DNA of 64,000 nt from Dromiciops gliroides (taxonomy: Eukaryota > Chordata > Mammalia > Microbiotheria > Microbiotheriidae). The translations under genes and the position numbers were made by a program. A model generated the notes under the pieces. It was not told where the DNA came from. It did not search any database and saw nothing but the letters and a program-made list of their open reading frames with translations. The DNA lies in the NCBI RefSeq assembly GCF_019393635.1, contig NC_057861.1:741944732-742008731 (forward strand). Direction: 5' to 3'. Below, piece after piece: positions 34,895 to 43,180 of the stretch; positions within the stretch are counted from its first letter, which is position 1, and each line of letters starts with the position of its first letter.

Positions 34895-36060
34895 ATGTCA
34901 GAATTATGGGCAGAGGAAGAATTTAGGATCAAAGAAGATATAGAGAGCAAAACAAAATGTAAAACAGATCATTTTGATTATATAAAATTTAAAAGTTTTT
35001 GCACAAACAGAACTAATGTATCCAAGATTACAAGGGAAGCAGAAAACTGGGAAAGAACTTTTGAAACAAGTATCTCTGATAAAGGCCTCATTTCTCAATA
35101 ATACAGAGAACTGAGTCAAATTTATAAAAATACAAGTCATTCCCCAATTGATAAATAGTCAAAGGACCTGAACAGGCAGTTTTTAGACAAAGAACTCAAA
35201 GCTATCTATAATCATATTTTAAAATCCTCTCAATCACTAGAGAAATGCAAATTAAAACAACTCTGGGGTATCACCTCATACCTATCAGAGTGGCAAATAT
35301 AACAAAAACGGAAAATATTGGATGTTGGAGGGGATGTGGGAGAGCTGGGATGCTAATCCACTGTTGGTGGAGTTGTGAAAAGATCCAACCATTCTGGAGA
35401 ACAATTTGGAACTATGCCCAAAGGGCTATAGAACTGCATACAACCCTTTGATCCAGCAATACCACTGCTAGGTTTATATCCCAAAGATATCCCCCAAAAG
35501 AGAAAAAGACCTATTTGTACAAAAATATTTCTAGCAGCTTTTTTGGTGGTGGCTAAGAATTCAAAATCAAAGGAATTCCCATCAATTGAGGAGTGGCTAA
35601 ACAAGCTGTGGTATATAATGGTGATGGAATATTATTGTCCTATAAGAAATGATAAGCAGGATGATTTCAGAAAGGCCTGGAAAGACTTGTATGAACTGAT
35701 GCATAGTGAAGTGAGCAGAATCAAGAGAACATTATGCACAGACGGCAATATTGTTTGATGAAGAACTGCGAATGACAACTATTCTCAGCAATACAATGAT
35801 CCAAGACAATTCCAAAGGACTATTGATGAAACATACTATCCACCTCCAAAGAAAGAACTGATCTTGACTGAACAGACTGAAGCAGGCTATTTTTCACTTT
35901 CTTTCATTTTTTTCTTTTATTCAAGTTTTCTGGAACAAAATGACTAATATGGTAATATTTAACATAATTATACATGTATAACCCATATCCGATTGCTTAC
36001 TACCTCAGGGAGGGGGGAGAAAAGGGAGAAAAATTGGAACTCAAAGCTATAAATAAAAAA
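34895..36060 (+). mobile_element. 5'-truncated L1, last part of ORF2 and 3' end
   Basis: The translation follows L1 ORF2p C-terminus: DYIKFKSFCTNRTNVSKI, ETSISDKGLISQ, then in another frame MQIKTTLGYHLIPIRVA, CWRGCGRAGMLIHCWWSC, and later VVAKNSKSKEFPSIEEWLNK and LWYIMVMEYYCPIRN. The reading frame shifts at least twice and has stops, so it is dead. It ends with a short 3' UTR, a G-rich stretch and an A-rich end near 36060. It lies antisense, about 290 bp past the HTD2 stop. Confidence 0.85.
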
Positions 36061-36300
36061 TATTTGAAATATTTTATATTTTTAAAAGCTGGCTAGAAAG
36101 AAGAAACCACTCTAATACCAAATAATCTTTGGATTTGTGTGTAGGGCAGTGGAATGCGTGTGCTAAAAGGAGACACGAAAGAGGTAGAAATGGATATATT
36201 TAAATGTTTCTTCCTTTCTCCAAGCATAACATATTTGTATTTATCAACAATTATATGAAATGGCAACTCGAGTATTTTCCATTATTCTCTCCAGTGGCAC

Positions 36301-36306
36301 TTTAAT
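36301..36306 (-). terminator. Possible ATTAAA polyadenylation signal of the RPP14/HTD2 mRNA
   Basis: ATTAAA on the minus strand about 46 nt after the HTD2 stop. No better AATAAA is seen before the antisense L1 fragment that begins near 36060. The call is weak: the true 3' end may lie further on. Confidence 0.25.
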
Positions 36307-36351
36307 TTTCACACCAATACAATTTCTGACTCTGTGGCTTTAACGTACGGT

Positions 36352-36888
36352 TCAAGAAGTAGGGACTTCTGGGACCCTAACCCTAACCATCCCTTCCATC
36401 ACGGTTTTTTTCCTCTCTGTTACACAACATGACACTTCGACAAAAGCGATGCCCATCTTCAGCCTTTTCACCTTCGCGGTCGCCAGCACTGTCTCTCCGG
36501 TGTACAAAGGAGCCGGGAAGCTGATCTCCTGCGAGATGAACACGCAGCCTGGACCAGGCATCTTTGTCCCCAGAAGAGCAGAGATGAGTCCGTTGATCAA
36601 GACCCCATGAACGATGGTTCTTTCAAACTTCGTCTGTTTTGCAAAGTCTTCGTTTAAATGCAAGGGGTTGATGTCTCCTGTCAATTCTGAAAATGTAACA
36701 ACGTCCTTCTGGGTAAACGCCTTAGTGAGCTCAGCTTGGTCTCCAACTTTTACATTCAAATGTCGAAGGGGCTTCTGGGTCAAGTCAGAAGTGCGCGTCC
36801 TCCTGTTGATAGCCCCTGGCAGGATGGGGAGAACTCTGAGCCCTCCTGTGCTCAGTAACATTCGGGGACTGGACAAGACCGTGAACAT
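36352..36888 (-). CDS. HTD2: HTD2, mitochondrial 3-hydroxyacyl-thioester dehydratase type 2
   Basis: An uninterrupted 178-codon frame in the terminal RPP14 exon. HTD2 dehydrates (3R)-hydroxyacyl-ACP in the mitochondrial type II fatty-acid synthesis pathway that supplies octanoate for lipoic acid. The first ~40 residues are rich in Arg, Ser, Thr and Leu and lack acidic residues until Asp35, as expected for a mitochondrial presequence. The hot-dog hydratase motif is [18 protein letters not shown] (about residues 66-83), with catalytic Asp72 and His77, followed by [17 protein letters not shown] and [18 protein letters not shown]. The start has purines before it (GGAAAGATG). It lies 127 nt after the RPP14 stop with no intron between, the known mammalian two-cistron arrangement. 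A single-exon retrocopy is unlikely because the frame sits in the expected host exon. Confidence 0.95.
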   Translation of the reverse strand: MFTVLSSPRMLLSTGGLRVLPILPGAINRRTRTSDLTQKPLRHLNVKVGDQAELTKAFTQKDVVTFSELTGDINPLHLNEDFAKQTKFERTIVHGVLINGLISALLGTKMPGPGCVFISQEISFPAPLYTGETVLATAKVKRLKMGIAFVEVSCCVTERKKTVMEGMVRVRVPEVPTS

Positions 36889-36975
36889 CTTTCCAAATTT
36901 TATACAGTTACAAACTAGAGTCGCAAGTCCTTCAGTCTACAAACACTGCACACAGCTGACCAAAAAAACCCGTTT

Positions 36976-36984
36976 CTAGACCAT
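36976..36984 (-). other. Two-codon upstream frame between RPP14 and HTD2
   Basis: The only ATG that I find between the RPP14 stop and the HTD2 start is followed at once by Val and a stop (ATG GTC TAG). Its context is weak at -3. Whether it affects HTD2 translation is inference; a minimal frame of this kind could favour reinitiation at the HTD2 start 88 nt downstream. Confidence 0.45.
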
Positions 36985-37015
36985 TCACTTTCAATGAATT
37001 CCAGTTTAATTTCTA

Positions 37016-37072
37016 CTATTCCAATATAAGTTCTCTACTATTACCAGATAATGCAAGAAGAAATGGAGAAAC
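37016..37072 (-). CDS. RPP14: RPP14 terminal coding segment of exon 6
   Basis: After acceptor TTCTTCTAG on the minus strand the exon encodes VSPFLLALSGNSRELILE and TAG (37018-37016). The human C-terminus is VSPFLLALSGNSRELVLD in my recall. The exon continues as the RPP14 3' UTR, which is also the leader of the HTD2 frame starting 127 nt further on. Confidence 0.94.
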   Translation of the reverse strand, partial: VSPFLLALSGNSRELILE

Positions 37073-38209
37073 CTAGAAGAAAAAAAAAATAACAGTCTAC
37101 CGCTGGAAGAAAATTATGCTGAAACACAAGCAATCAAGCCAGGTGGACAGAGAGTTCTTGTTTCTTATGTGAAATTAACCTGAATCAAGGCCGGGCCAGG
37201 CTATGCTGTTACAGTAGCCATGTCAGTGGTGGTAGCAGTAGTACTAGCATAAATAGTGACAGCAGTAACGATAACTAACATTTGTATTGTTTAGATCCTC
37301 AGGACAACCCTGGGAGCTAGGCACTGTTAGGCCCATTTTACAGGTGAGGAAACTGAGGCCAACGGGGTGAAGAGACTTGTCCAGGGTCACACAGTTAGTG
37401 CCTGAGGCCTGATCTGAACTCATGAAGATGAGTGTTCTTGATTGCAAGCCCAATGCTCTAACCCCTTCACCACCTAGCTGCCCACTGTCCACAAGAAGCC
37501 TTTCCCAATCCCTCTTATCTCTAGTGTTTTCCTTCTACTAATGAATTTCCTTTTTATCCTGCTTATAGCTTGTTTGTGTACATATCCTGGCTCTCAGCTG
37601 AGTGCCTAGCGCATAGTAGGCACTTAGTAAATGCTTTACTGACTGACTGGGTGCTTCTGACTGTTAGGAAGTGTTGCTTTTGTTTCCCCCCAACATGGAG
37701 CTTCTGCTCCTCGACAATTCCCAGCCCATGCTCCAAGCTCGGCCTCTGGGGCCTAGCTGAACATGACTAATCCCTCTTCCCCCAGGCCTCCTCCCAGATC
37801 TGGGGGCAGTTTTCAGCCCTCCCCTAAGTCTCTCCTTCTTCAGGCTCAGCTTCCCTCCTGCAGTTCTGTCCCCTTACTGGATGCCTTCAAGCTGGTCTCC
37901 AGTCTTCAAAAAACATGGCACCAGCAACAACTTCCAGGTGAGAGCTGACCACAGCCCAGTACAGCCAACCCCCTTGCCTAGGGGGCAGGTTAAATCACGC
38001 TTCTGATCACTGGCAGCTTGTCTAGAAAGAACTATAACCTTACCAAAACCCTCAGATCTGTCTGGGGCCCAGCTTGGGCAACAACCAAAGGACTTCAACA
38101 GAAATGCCCCTGGGCTTAGATGTGAGATATCATTAAGAAAGCTTTAGATAAACCTGTTTATTTCAGATCAAAAAAGAGGGTTTTGAGTCTAAGCGCTTTC
38201 CTTTAAGAG

Positions 38210-38266
<57 letters not shown>

Positions 38267-40882
38267 AGAGCACACACACCCCCAGATCTGACTGAGGGAT
38301 GTGGACCCTTCAGAAGGGTCTCCTCCCCTCAGGTAGGCCCATACCGTCTCAAAGGCAGACCATACCTGTGTCACTCTGAAGGCACATTTCTTGTTCTGAT
38401 AGGATCCCAGCAGGGTGAGAGAGCTCCACAGCTTCACGAGGCCGCTGCAGAAGAGTCAGATCATGTGAGAACAGCACAGAGATGTATCTCTGCAATGCTT
38501 CCAGCATCCTCAGCTCTTTCTGTCTGTTCTAGCAAGTGTTTCTGCCCCAAACTGAGTGACTTTAAATGCTTAATCTTAAAACGAAAAGAATGTCTCTCTA
38601 GATAATATGAAAAAATTAAGCTCAACCAGAGTTTCTAAAACATCCGTGTGTAGATTTAAATATTTCTAAGTTTGCAAAATATTCTTTGTATTAGGAACGA
38701 TGCCAAATTCAAATGTCATTAGTTCTACTCGGCTCCCAGCAGAGAGAAATGAAGATTCACCGCTGGTGTCTACCACAATGCTCTTGGTGGACCCTCAGAT
38801 ACTGGAGATGACAATGAAGATCACCTGATTTTCAGAACCTGGCCCTTTCCTACCTTTGCAGATCTCTCACACCTGGCTCCCTTCCCTTCTCCCTGATTCA
38901 GTGACACCAGATTTCGGGCTGTTCCTCACCCTTGAGCCTCCCTGGCTGTCCTCCCTGCTCCTCATTTCCACCTTCCTTCCAGCCTCAGGGAAAGTTCCCA
39001 CCCTTTGCAAGATGCCTCCTCTGTGAAGAGCCCTTGCTGTTCATAGAAAGTTTTCATGCTGTCTCCCCCATCAGACTGTAAGCAAGCTGAGGGCAGGGAC
39101 TGCCTTTTGCCTTTCCTAGTATCCCCAGGGCTTATCACAATGCCTGGAACAGAGCAGGCACTTAATCAATACTCGCTGACTGACTTGCTTGATGCTAAGG
39201 GCATTACGAGGGGACCCTACCAGTCACTCTTCCCTTGAAAAGGCCAAGTGGTTAATACCTGCTACAGATCCTCAGGATGGCTGATAAGTTCTTTTCTTCA
39301 TATGCCAAGACATCAAAGGGTAAGGCAGCACCAACCTACAGACAGAAACGATGCTCTCATTCGACAATTACTTTCAACACTGGGAACATTCTTGTTAAAT
39401 GGTGAAAGAATCCTAGATTCCAAGTTAACACTTAACTAAAAACTGTATATCAGGAATATCTGCTGGGATGAGAATAATCAGCTTTTACTTTTCCTTGCAG
39501 CATTCTACCAAGGAATATGGAGACAAATCAGCAGTACCAAATTATCCTCTCTAGAGGACTTTCAAAACTCCTAACCTAGGGGCAGCTAGGTGGCGCTGCA
39601 GTGGATAGAGCCCCGGCCCTGGAGTCAGGAGGACCTGAGTTCAAATCCAGCCTCAGACACTTAACACTTACTAGCTGTGTGACCCTGGGCAAGTCACTTA
39701 ACTCCAATTGCCTCACTAAAAAAAAAAATCTATCCTAGCCACATTCAATATATTAAAAAACCTTGTATTTATTAAATTATTGGGGGGCTAGCTGTTTTTA
39801 GCTAAATTACTGGGAGCCAAACTAGCTTTTTCTAAAATAGTCTGATACTTATAAATTAATGGCTATTGCAACCAGTTTAGGTAGTAAGCATTTATTATTA
39901 AAGTATAGTAAATATTAGTAAAGAATTTACCACATGGCATTTCCCCAACTTTTCCACTAGTCACAGCTTACAGGCTTAAACAATTACATACCCATCCTAT
40001 TGAGCCAAGAGGGACAGAGACAGTTTAAGAGAGTTCCCGGAAGAAAAGAAAAGCAAGCCTCCAACTTACAGGGCCCTTCCTCCTTCCACCAGAGGCAGCC
40101 CCTTACACACTGATCAAAGCTAATTGTCGGGCATCATTCAATTCCACGGATCAATGTGACTTGAGGGTGGTCTCTATTAAAATGAGTTCTACCATGATGA
40201 CATCAGGGTATAGGAGGGCAAAGGCCCATTCAAATAGGTGTGGTTTTTTAATATTATTATTTTTTTGGTGGGACAATGAGGGTTAAGTGACTTGCCCAAG
40301 GTCACACAGCTAATAAGTGTCAAGTGTCTGAGGCCGGTTTTGAACTCAGGTCCTCCTGAATCCAGGGCCAGTGCTTTATCCACTGCACCACCTAGCTGCC
40401 CCCCAAATAGGTGTGGTTTTAATCCCCTCATTTCACCAGCCTAGACACCAAGAGTCTTACATCTATTGTACCTTTGGGCTGGCTCTGAAAGACACCAGCT
40501 AAAGTTCCTGAACTAAACTTTCTGAAGTCATGGTGAAGAGAAAGTGTCCCCCCTCAAATCCCATTATTCATAATTATTTTCTCACAAACTGAAGGCTCAC
40601 ATACCTCTCCAAACAAGTCCCTTAGAGCCAAAATAATCAGTTGTTTGAATTGTGCATCAGTTAATCTAAATCCACGATCTTGAAATTCACTGTAAAGAAA
40701 AGCAGGCATTTTAAAAAATCCTATCCTTCACCTTCGTATTTTTAAAGAACAAATGTAAAAGAATACTTAAAAAAGTGAACTTACAGTTGGACTTTCAGAT
40801 AATGGTATTCAGAGGGATTTTTATATACAATTCTTTCAAATGTGGCAGGTGAAGGCAATTTGTCTTTACTTAAGTGTTTCAT
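37016..40882 (-). CDS. RPP14: RPP14, ribonuclease P/MRP subunit p14, complete coding region (five coding exons)
   Basis: RPP14 encodes a small protein of the nuclear RNase P and RNase MRP complexes, which process precursor tRNA and rRNA. The coding sequence is the join, on the minus strand, of 40882-40785, 40689-40605, 39335-39259, 38444-38366 and 37072-37016. All junctions are GT-AG and all phases agree. The total is 396 nt, giving 131 residues and TAG. Diagnostic segments are VYKNPSEYHYLKV, QFKQLIILALRDLFGE, YEEKNLSAILRICS, GLVKLWSSLTLLGSY and VSPFLLALSGNSREL. The human protein (124 residues from memory) begins MPAPAATYER; here the aligned residue is Leu (TTG), so I place the start at the ATG eight codons upstream. 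The 5' UTR starts in a CpG island near 43.0 kb. The terminal exon continues into the HTD2 frame, so both proteins probably come from one mRNA. Confidence 0.95.
37220..37490 (-). repeat. MIR, reverse orientation, in RPP14/HTD2 intron 5
   Basis: ATCCTCAGGACAACCCTGGG, CATTTTACAGGTGAGGAAAC, GAGACTTGTCCAGGGTCACA, then CACCTAGCTGCCC. The SINE1-like last bases show the tRNA-like head common to these families. Confidence 0.75.
37495..37655 (+). repeat. L2 3' end in RPP14 intron 5
   Basis: AAGCCTTTCCCAATCCCTCT, TATCCTGCTTATAGCTTGTT, GTAGGCACTTAGTAAATGCT. Confidence 0.65.
38211..38262. repeat. (CA)n microsatellite in RPP14 intron 5
   Basis: About 26 CA units, reading (TG)n on the transcribed minus strand about 100 bp after the exon 5 donor. 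Intronic UG repeats near a donor are known binding sites for TDP-43 and CELF-type proteins; any effect here is inference. Confidence 0.9.
38366..38444 (-). CDS. RPP14: RPP14 exon 5
   Basis: A 79-nt exon with acceptor TTCTGCAG and donor GTATGG on the minus strand. It completes the Ser codon, then encodes GLVKLWSSLTLLGSYQNK and KCAFRVTQ. The intron that follows contains a long (TG)n tract on the sense strand about 100 bp past the donor. Confidence 0.94.
38855..39190 (+). repeat. L2, 3' part, in RPP14 intron 4
   Basis: CATTTCCACCTTCCTTCCAG, GATGCCTCCTCTGTGAAGAG, then CTGAGGGCAGGGACTGCCTT, CACAATGCCTGGAACAGAGC and AGGCACTTAATCAATACTCG. Confidence 0.65.
39259..39335 (-). CDS. RPP14: RPP14 exon 4
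   Basis: A 77-nt exon with acceptor TCTGTAG and donor GTATTA on the minus strand. It encodes VGAALPFDVLAYEEKNLS and AILRICS plus two bases of a split Ser codon. Human has VDAALPLDILTYEEKTLSAILRICSS at this point in my recall. Confidence 0.94.
39579..39729 (+). mobile_element. tRNA-derived SINE in RPP14 intron 3
   Basis: GGGGCAGCTAGGTGGCGCTG ... AATTGCCTCACT and an A tail. A CTG insertion in the A box gives GGCGCTGCAGTGG. Antisense to RPP14. Confidence 0.9.
39781..40586 (-). mobile_element. LTR (solo) in RPP14 intron 3, sense to the gene, with a SINE inside
   Basis: On the minus strand it starts TGTGAGAAAATAATTATG, like the LTR at 33125-33652, and has a polyadenylation signal AATAATAAATGCTTACTACC near 39890. 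The likely end is ...CTAGCCCCCCA at 39781. No matching target duplication is seen. The TG start lies 18 bp after the RPP14 exon 3 donor. A SINE (about 40248-40404) sits in it. No internal retroviral region remains. It is an old fossil. Confidence 0.65.
40248..40404 (-). mobile_element. tRNA-derived SINE nested in the LTR
   Basis: GGTGGGACAATGAGGGTTAA ... CTTTATCCACTGCACCACC ... GCTGCCCC. Perfect 16-bp target duplication AAATAGGTGTGGTTTT at 40232 and 40405. It postdates the LTR. Confidence 0.93.
40605..40689 (-). CDS. RPP14: RPP14 exon 3
   Basis: An 85-nt exon between acceptor TTTACAG and donor GTATGT on the minus strand. It completes the Leu codon and encodes EFQDRGFRLTDAQFKQLI followed by ILALRDLFGE, close to human EFQDCGVGLNAAQFKQLL. 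Only 18 intronic bases follow the exon before an LTR element begins (see 39781-40586). Confidence 0.94.
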
Positions 40883-40896
40883 AGTATTGATTAAAC
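40785..40896 (-). CDS. RPP14: RPP14 exon 2, containing the start codon
   Basis: The exon runs from an acceptor TTTCTGTAG to a donor GTAAGT on the minus strand. The first 14 nt are 5' UTR, followed by ATG at 40882-40880. It encodes MKHLSKDKLPSPATFERIV and then YKNPSEYHYLKVQ, plus two bases of a split Leu codon. The leading MKHLSKDK is extra relative to the human start as I recall it. No in-frame stop separates this ATG from the exon boundary, so a start in exon 1 cannot be excluded from this exon alone, but the likely exon 1 contains no ATG. Confidence 0.9.
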
Positions 40897-40964
40897 CTAC
40901 AGAAAGAGAATCAAGAGCATTAAATTCTACGTTTTGGATCAATATTTCCAAATATTCATTGATT

Positions 40965-41112
40965 TTGTTTTTTCCTCCAGGGCAATGAGGGTTAAGTGAT
41001 TTGCCCAGGGTCACACAGCTAGTTAAGTGTCAAGTGTCTGAGGCTGGATTTGAACTCAAGTTCTCCCAAATCCAGGGTTGGTGCTTTATCCACTGCGCCA
41101 CCTAGCTGCCCT
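40965..41112 (-). mobile_element. tRNA-derived SINE in RPP14 intron 1
   Basis: TTTTTCCTCCAGGGCAATGA ... CACCTAGCTGCCC. Sense to RPP14; its A-rich end points at exon 2, about 70 bp away. Confidence 0.88.
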
Positions 41113-41128
41113 CCCCCCATATTCATTT

Positions 41129-41270
41129 TTTTTTTTTTTTAGTGAGGCAATTGGGGTTAAGTGACTTGCCCAGGGTCACACAGCTAGTGTTAAGTGTCTG
41201 AGGCCAGATTTGAACTCAGGTACTCCTGACTTCAGGGCTGGTACTCTATCCACTGTGCCACCTAGCTGCC
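41129..41270 (-). mobile_element. Second tRNA-derived SINE, inserted at the edge of the previous one
   Basis: T-run, AGTGAGGCAATTGGGGTTAA ... CACCTAGCTGCC. The bases CTCCCCCCATATTCATTTT occur both before (41111) and after (41271) it: a ~19-bp target duplication that starts at the end of the older SINE. Confidence 0.9.
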
Positions 41271-41689
41271 CTCCCCCCATATTCATTTTGAATGTTGATT
41301 TTAGTGGCCCACCCAGTACTTTTTTATGGGTCAGAGGCATAACCGGTGTGGTCATGGCCACTACCCCTAACCCCAATCCTTCTTTGCATGGACAGTTTGG
41401 GAGCCAACTCTGGCAATGAATGTCTCCAAATTTTACAAGGCCGGTTGTGGGACAAGGACAGGATGGAGGAAATCTTCCCAGCCAGGCAGGACCGACCTGT
41501 TCCATAAACACAAGCCTGGAGAACCCCGCATCACGGGGCGGACCTATCTTAGCTGCACAAAAACATAAGGCCAGAAGGCAATACTCCCGAATCCGGAAAG
41601 CTTGTCAAGTGACAGACAGAATGGAGTTATCCCATACTTAGACGGGAAAGCAACGGGTCCACAAGAAAGACATTGCTTCATGTACTTTT

Positions 41690-41841
41690 TTTTTTTTTTT
41701 TTTAGTGAGGCAATTGGGGTTAAATGACTTGCCCAGGGTCACACAGCTAGTAAATGTTAAGTGTCTGAGGCCGGATTTGAACCCAGGTCCTCCTGACTCC
41801 AGGGCCGGTGCTCTATCCACTGCGCCACCTAGCTGCCCCCA
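41690..41841 (-). mobile_element. tRNA-derived SINE in RPP14 intron 1
   Basis: T-run, AGTGAGGCAATTGGGGTTAA ... GCGCCACCTAGCTGCCCC. Perfect target duplication CTTCATGTACTTTT at 41676 and 41842. Confidence 0.93.
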
Positions 41842-42143
41842 CTTCATGTACTTTTAGCTTCACTTTTCTAAAGAAAGGCTTAACTTCTTTGACGTTTAAG
41901 CTCGAGGGGAATCCTTTTTTTTTTTAATTTTAGGAAGGAAAAATGGAGCCCAGGATCACCAACAAGGCCAGGAGGCCGCTTCCCGAGTTGGGCTTTGGTA
42001 GGGGTCGGGGATCCTGCCAGGATCCTCGACTGAGAACTGGAAGGGACCCTATTAGAAGTCAAGAGCCTTACTCACGGCCTCCCTGCGGGTGGAGGGGTCA
42101 GCCCTGGGTTCAAATCCTGCCTCCAATCCTCTGGTGCCTTTTC

Positions 42144-42430
42144 ATCCATCCCTTCAACACGCACTAATGAAGCGCCTACTGCGCGGAGCCCAGGGGTCAC
42201 AAGGCCAACGAGAAGCCGATCCCTGCCCTGGGGGCCGCCAGTCTAGCCTGGGGGATCCCGGGGGCCCCCCGTGGCCTCCTAAGTCCTGAGACGCGGGTTC
42301 GCGCTCCGACCCAAGCCGATCAAGGCTCATTCATTCATTCATTCCGCGCATTTATGAAGCGCTGACTGTGTGCCGGGCCCTGGGGACACGAGGCCAAGCA
42401 GAGCTGCCCTCGGGGGCTGACAGTCTCAGC
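42144..42430 (-). repeat. Two reverse L2 3' ends at the edge of the RPP14 CpG island
   Basis: Copies at about 42144-42252 (TGAAGCGCCTACTGCGCGGA, CGATCCCTGCCCTGGGGGCC) and 42326-42424 (TTCATTCATTCCGCGCATTT, ATGAAGCGCTGACTGTGTGC). Both keep several CpGs where other L2 copies in the window have TG or CA. Confidence 0.65.
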
Positions 42431-42604
42431 CGCTTGGTCTAACCTCGGGCAAGCGCTTCCAACACCTCAAAGCGCTACAGGAACGTGCACGGCCTGGGCG
42501 AGCGCTTCCTCGCTCGCACTCTGGGTCCCGAGGAGAAGCGCTAGTGGGACGAGCCACTCCCGGGTTCCACCAAAAGCGGCGCCCGCTCTGTCTTTGGCGC
42601 TACT

Positions 42605-42776
42605 GCGCCTGAGCGCTGGAGGGCGTGCACGAGTGCGGGGAAGGCGCGCCTGCGCGGTAGAGAGCGTGCGCGCGTAAGAGAAAATGCGCCTGCGCTTACA
42701 AGCGTGCGCGCCTGAGTAGGAAGACGCGCCTGCGCACTGGAAAGCGTGCGCGCGTGCGGGGAAGGTGCGCCTGCGC
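42605..42776. repeat. Five-unit ~40-bp tandem array with NRF1-like motifs
   Basis: GCGCCTGCGC (first unit GCGCCTGAGC) occurs at 42605, 42646, 42686, 42726 and 42767, a spacing of 41, 40, 40 and 41 bp. Between successive copies lies a GCGTGC(G/A)CG block at about 42624, 42664, 42703 and 42744. The repeated decamer matches the favoured NRF1 site. The units are diverged between the motifs, so this is an old minisatellite whose motifs have stayed alike. It lies 210-380 bp inside the likely RPP14 intron 1. Confidence 0.8.
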
Positions 42777-42986
42777 ACTAGAGGGTGCAGCAAACTCTTC
42801 CGGTTCGTTAAGGCGCACAGTGGCCAACCATGCTCAGCACCCGAAGTTCCCACGTTTAGCTCCTCTCCGCAGAGGATGGAGGGTCTCAACCGAAAGATCC
42901 GCTACGAGCCTTTCTTATTAATGCCCTCTTTCTGACCGACGCTTCCGCGAGTGAGGCATAACCCAGTGATTTTTCCCGAAACTCAC

Positions 42987-43060
42987 GGTTTACGGTCTTT
43001 CGGCCACGCCGCCCTCACACGCTCCTTCCGGAAACTCGCGGCGGAGGCCGGATGTGACGT
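42987..43060 (-). promoter_or_regulatory. RPP14: RPP14 core promoter and likely non-coding exon 1
   Basis: This GC-rich block has a perfect CRE palindrome TGACGTCA at 43055-43062, a second half-CRE (TGACGT) at 43071, and an ETS-type CCGGAAG on the minus strand at 43031-43025. Below them is a good donor CC|GTGAGT at 42986, which would splice to the exon 2 acceptor at 40897. I infer that transcription starts in this block and that exon 1 ends at 42987. It contains no ATG. The exact start site cannot be read from sequence alone. Confidence 0.5.
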
Positions 43061-43180
43061 CACCGCACCCTGACGTCTGCCTCTTTACCTTCCTGCCTGA
43101 GTTAAAGGGGACTTGAGCCAGGACTTGAGACTCTGGGAAGGTCCCGGTTTGGGGAGAGGCGGCACCGCCCCCAGGGCGCG

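Larger units (their letters stand above)
42380..43180. promoter_or_regulatory. CpG island of RPP14/HTD2
   Basis: Dense CpG and high GC against an AT-rich surround. It contains the CRE/ETS promoter block, a tandem array of NRF1-like sites (42605-42776) and an old L2 fragment at its lower edge. It is the only CpG island between the ABHD6 and PXK exons, so it should drive RPP14; divergent transcription is possible but no gene is seen on the other side. Confidence 0.8.

Noticed and set aside
36352-36888. HTD2 as a retrocopied intronless gene
   Set aside because: The frame sits in the terminal exon of RPP14, exactly as expected for the native locus, and no poly-A tail or target duplication surrounds it.
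42467-42889. 140-codon minus-strand frame in the RPP14 CpG island
   Set aside because: Its middle is the translation of the NRF1-like tandem array and shows no protein family. CpG islands are poor in stops.
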